From Syntrophaceae bacterium (lineage in GTDB: Bacteria; Desulfobacterota; Syntrophorhabdia; Syntrophorhabdales; WCHB1-27): 7,242 nt of DNA. The notes beneath the pieces are model-generated. The model was given only the letters and a program-made list of their open reading frames with translations. It was not told where the DNA came from and did no database searches. Location: positions 1-7,242 of the forward strand of contig PLSJ01000363.1 in NCBI GenBank assembly GCA_003165115.1. The letters run 5' to 3'. The position numbers were made by a program, and so were the translations under genes. Below are positions 5,822 through 7,242 of this stretch, piece after piece. Numbering within the stretch: position 1 is the stretch's first letter; each line of letters opens with the position of its first letter.

Positions 5822-5976
5822 GTGCACTTCGACCTTTATAATCCCCCGGCCTTTTGCGCAAGCGTCGCCAAGTGTAACACCGGCCATCGGCCCGGTCGAG
5901 TAAAATTTGCCCTTCCGGGAAAGAGGCTCTCTGCCGCCTTGACGGAGAGGGCGGGAAACAGCGAAATATTATAAGG

Positions 5977-7242
5977 CTATTTCCTTTCCAGCAGCGTCAG
6001 CACCTCGAAGTGGCACGTGTGGGGAAAGAAATCGAAAGGGATGACCTGCCTGGCATTGTAGACGTCTTTCAGGCTCAGGAGGTCCCTCGCCAGCGTGGAG
6101 GGGTTGCATGATATGTAGGCGACCCTTTCCGCCCCGAGCTCGCGGACCGCGGCCACCGCTTCCCCGCTCAGCCCTTTTCTCGGAGGGTCGACCACGAGCA
6201 GGTCGACCCGCTTGCCCCTGAACCGGCGGGCGGCCGTTTCCGCCTTGTCTCTCAGGAAGACGCAGTCCCGTGACCTGTTGAGGACGCCATTCTCCCGGGC
6301 GGCCATGATGCTCTCTTTGCTCGAATCGATGCCCGTCACCTCCTTGGCATGGCGGGCAAGAATCAGCTCCATGGTCCCGGAGCCGCAGTAAAGGCCGACG
6401 ACGCGCTCTTTGCCCGTGAGCCCGGCAACGGCGATAAGACGTGCATAGAGCGAGCCTGCCGTCTTCGGGTTCGGTTGGAAGAATGAAAGGGGGTATATCC
6501 GAAACGCGCAGCCCGCAAGCAGCTCATCGATAGCGGGCTTGCCCCAGAGGAGCCTGGTGGCGGCGCCCGTCAGGTAAAAGCTCCTGAGTTGTGCCACGGC
6601 CTTTGGCAGCCTCGAAACCAGGTCCGCAAGTTGGCGGCTTACGTCGGAGGCGGCGATGAGGTGGCACATGATCTCGCCCGTGCCCTTCGCCTCCCTCAGC
6701 ACCAGCCTCCTGAGCGTCCCCTTCCCGGTCGAGGGATTGTAAGCCGTCAGGTCCGTTCCCCGCAAGGCTTCACGCACCAGGGGAAGCACCTGCGCCGCGA
6801 CGGGACTGAAGAGGGAGCACTCGTCAACCGGCACTATCCGGCCTTTCGCCGGGCGAAGGGGCGACGCGCGCTCGCTCAGGCCGAGGGTGGTCCGCCCTTC
6901 CGACTCGCCGAAGGAAAACTCCACCTTGCCCCGGTAAAAGAACGTGTCCTCCGAGGGAACGATGCCCTCTACCGCCACCCCTTCGAGGTCCTGGCCACCC
7001 ACCCTTCTCAGCACCTGCGCCAGATGGTTTTCTTTTACCTTGAGCTGCGCCCCGTAAGAGAGCGCCTGGAGGTCGCAGCCCCCGCAGCGGCCGAAATGCG
7101 GGCATCGCGCCCGCTCCCGCATAGGCGACTCCTCCTCGATCGCCACGAGCTCCCCGTATGCGAAGCGCTTGTCCAGCCTCACGACCCGCAGCCGCACCCT
7201 GTCGCCCGGCACCGCGCCGGGCACGAAGACGACCAGATCGTA
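5977..7242 (-). CDS. rlmD: 23S rRNA (uracil-5-)-methyltransferase, RlmD/RumA family, 5' end beyond the window
   Basis: A SAM-dependent RNA m5U methyltransferase of the TrmA/RumA superfamily. The frame stays open to the window edge (…DLVVFVPGAVPGDRV), so the GTG at 7224 is an internal codon and the start lies outside. The visible part begins inside the N-terminal TRAM RNA-binding domain. Numbering from that GTG, a [4Fe-4S] cluster motif C-x5-C-x2-C (CPHFGRCGGC, residues 41-50) is completed by C136 in VDECS. The methyltransferase domain follows: FFQPNP with Q250, the SAM loop VVGLYCGSGTMEL (about 275-287), VVDPPRKG (D346), the catalytic cysteine in YISCNPS (C373), and the late Glu in CHFEVLT (E407), proposed as the base. 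The Fe-S cluster plus TRAM favours RlmD (m5U1939 in E. coli numbering), although TRAM-bearing relatives modify other rRNA or tRNA uridines. About 40-60 residues are probably missing. It is upstream of the deacetylase-like gene in the same direction, 155 bp away. Confidence 0.9.
   Translation of the reverse strand, partial: YDLVVFVPGAVPGDRVRLRVVRLDKRFAYGELVAIEEESPMRERARCPHFGRCGGCDLQALSYGAQLKVKENHLAQVLRRVGGQDLEGVAVEGIVPSEDTFFYRGKVEFSFGESEGRTTLGLSERASPLRPAKGRIVPVDECSLFSPVAAQVLPLVREALRGTDLTAYNPSTGKGTLRRLVLREAKGTGEIMCHLIAASDVSRQLADLVSRLPKAVAQLRSFYLTGAATRLLWGKPAIDELLAGCAFRIYPLSFFQPNPKTAGSLYARLIAVAGLTGKERVVGLYCGSGTMELILARHAKEVTGIDSSKESIMAARENGVLNRSRDCVFLRDKAETAARRFRGKRVDLLVVDPPRKGLSGEAVAAVRELGAERVAYISCNPSTLARDLLSLKDVYNARQVIPFDFFPHTCHFEVLTLLERK

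Noticed and set aside
5858..5873. A sigma54-like GG…GC pattern (TTGGCGACGCTTGCGC on the minus strand) upstream of the deacetylase-like gene
   Set aside because: The conserved TGGC and TTGC blocks are two bases too close; only an off-register GC gives the right spacing, so the match is not credible.
5928..5954. Overlapping inverted repeats (CTCTC/GAGAG and CCGCC/GGCGG) after the methyltransferase stop codon
   Set aside because: The two 5-bp stems interlock and cannot both form as a simple hairpin, the loops are long, and no T-run follows, so a terminator call is not justified.

Overview
The window reads as ordinary chromosomal DNA from a GC-rich Gram-negative bacterium. It carries seven protein genes, no RNA gene, no CRISPR array and no recognisable mobile element. 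The mix of genes (an S1 protein with proteobacterial-type domains, a nitroreductase, a carboxymuconolactone-decarboxylase-like protein, an envelope-anchored deacetylase) would suit an anaerobic deltaproteobacterium (Desulfobacterota). That placement is a weak inference from protein flavour and base composition, not from a marker gene.

Left part (1-2407): a HAD-family phosphatase of the phosphoglycolate phosphatase type (+) runs tail-to-tail into a small NagA-type N-acetylglucosamine-6-phosphate deacetylase (-), with a perfect 10-bp hairpin between their stop codons. NagA and a nitroreductase (+) are divergent across 96 bp. That gap holds a near-consensus sigma70 promoter for the nitroreductase and a weaker back-to-back candidate for nagA. 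The nitroreductase converges, with a 25-bp gap, on the next gene.

Right part (2408-7242): four genes lie on the minus strand. In transcription order they are an RlmD/RumA-type 23S rRNA m5U methyltransferase (its 5' end lies beyond the window), a membrane-anchored polysaccharide-deacetylase-like protein with three C-terminal membrane segments, a small carboxymuconolactone-decarboxylase-family protein, and a ribosomal protein S1-like protein with five S1 domains. The gaps between them are 142-155 bp, so they are probably separate transcription units rather than one tight operon. The deacetylase gene looks less GC-rich than its closest neighbours.

The genes do not form an obvious single pathway. 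NagA (amino-sugar catabolism) and the envelope deacetylase both concern N-acetyl sugars, but they are 3 kb apart and there is no evidence of co-regulation. I found no convincing undescribed system. The points most worth a second look are the NagA that lacks both halves of its usual beta-sandwich domain, the deacetylase with its three-helix C-terminal anchor, the compact divergent promoter region, and two genes that may be translated from leaderless mRNAs.
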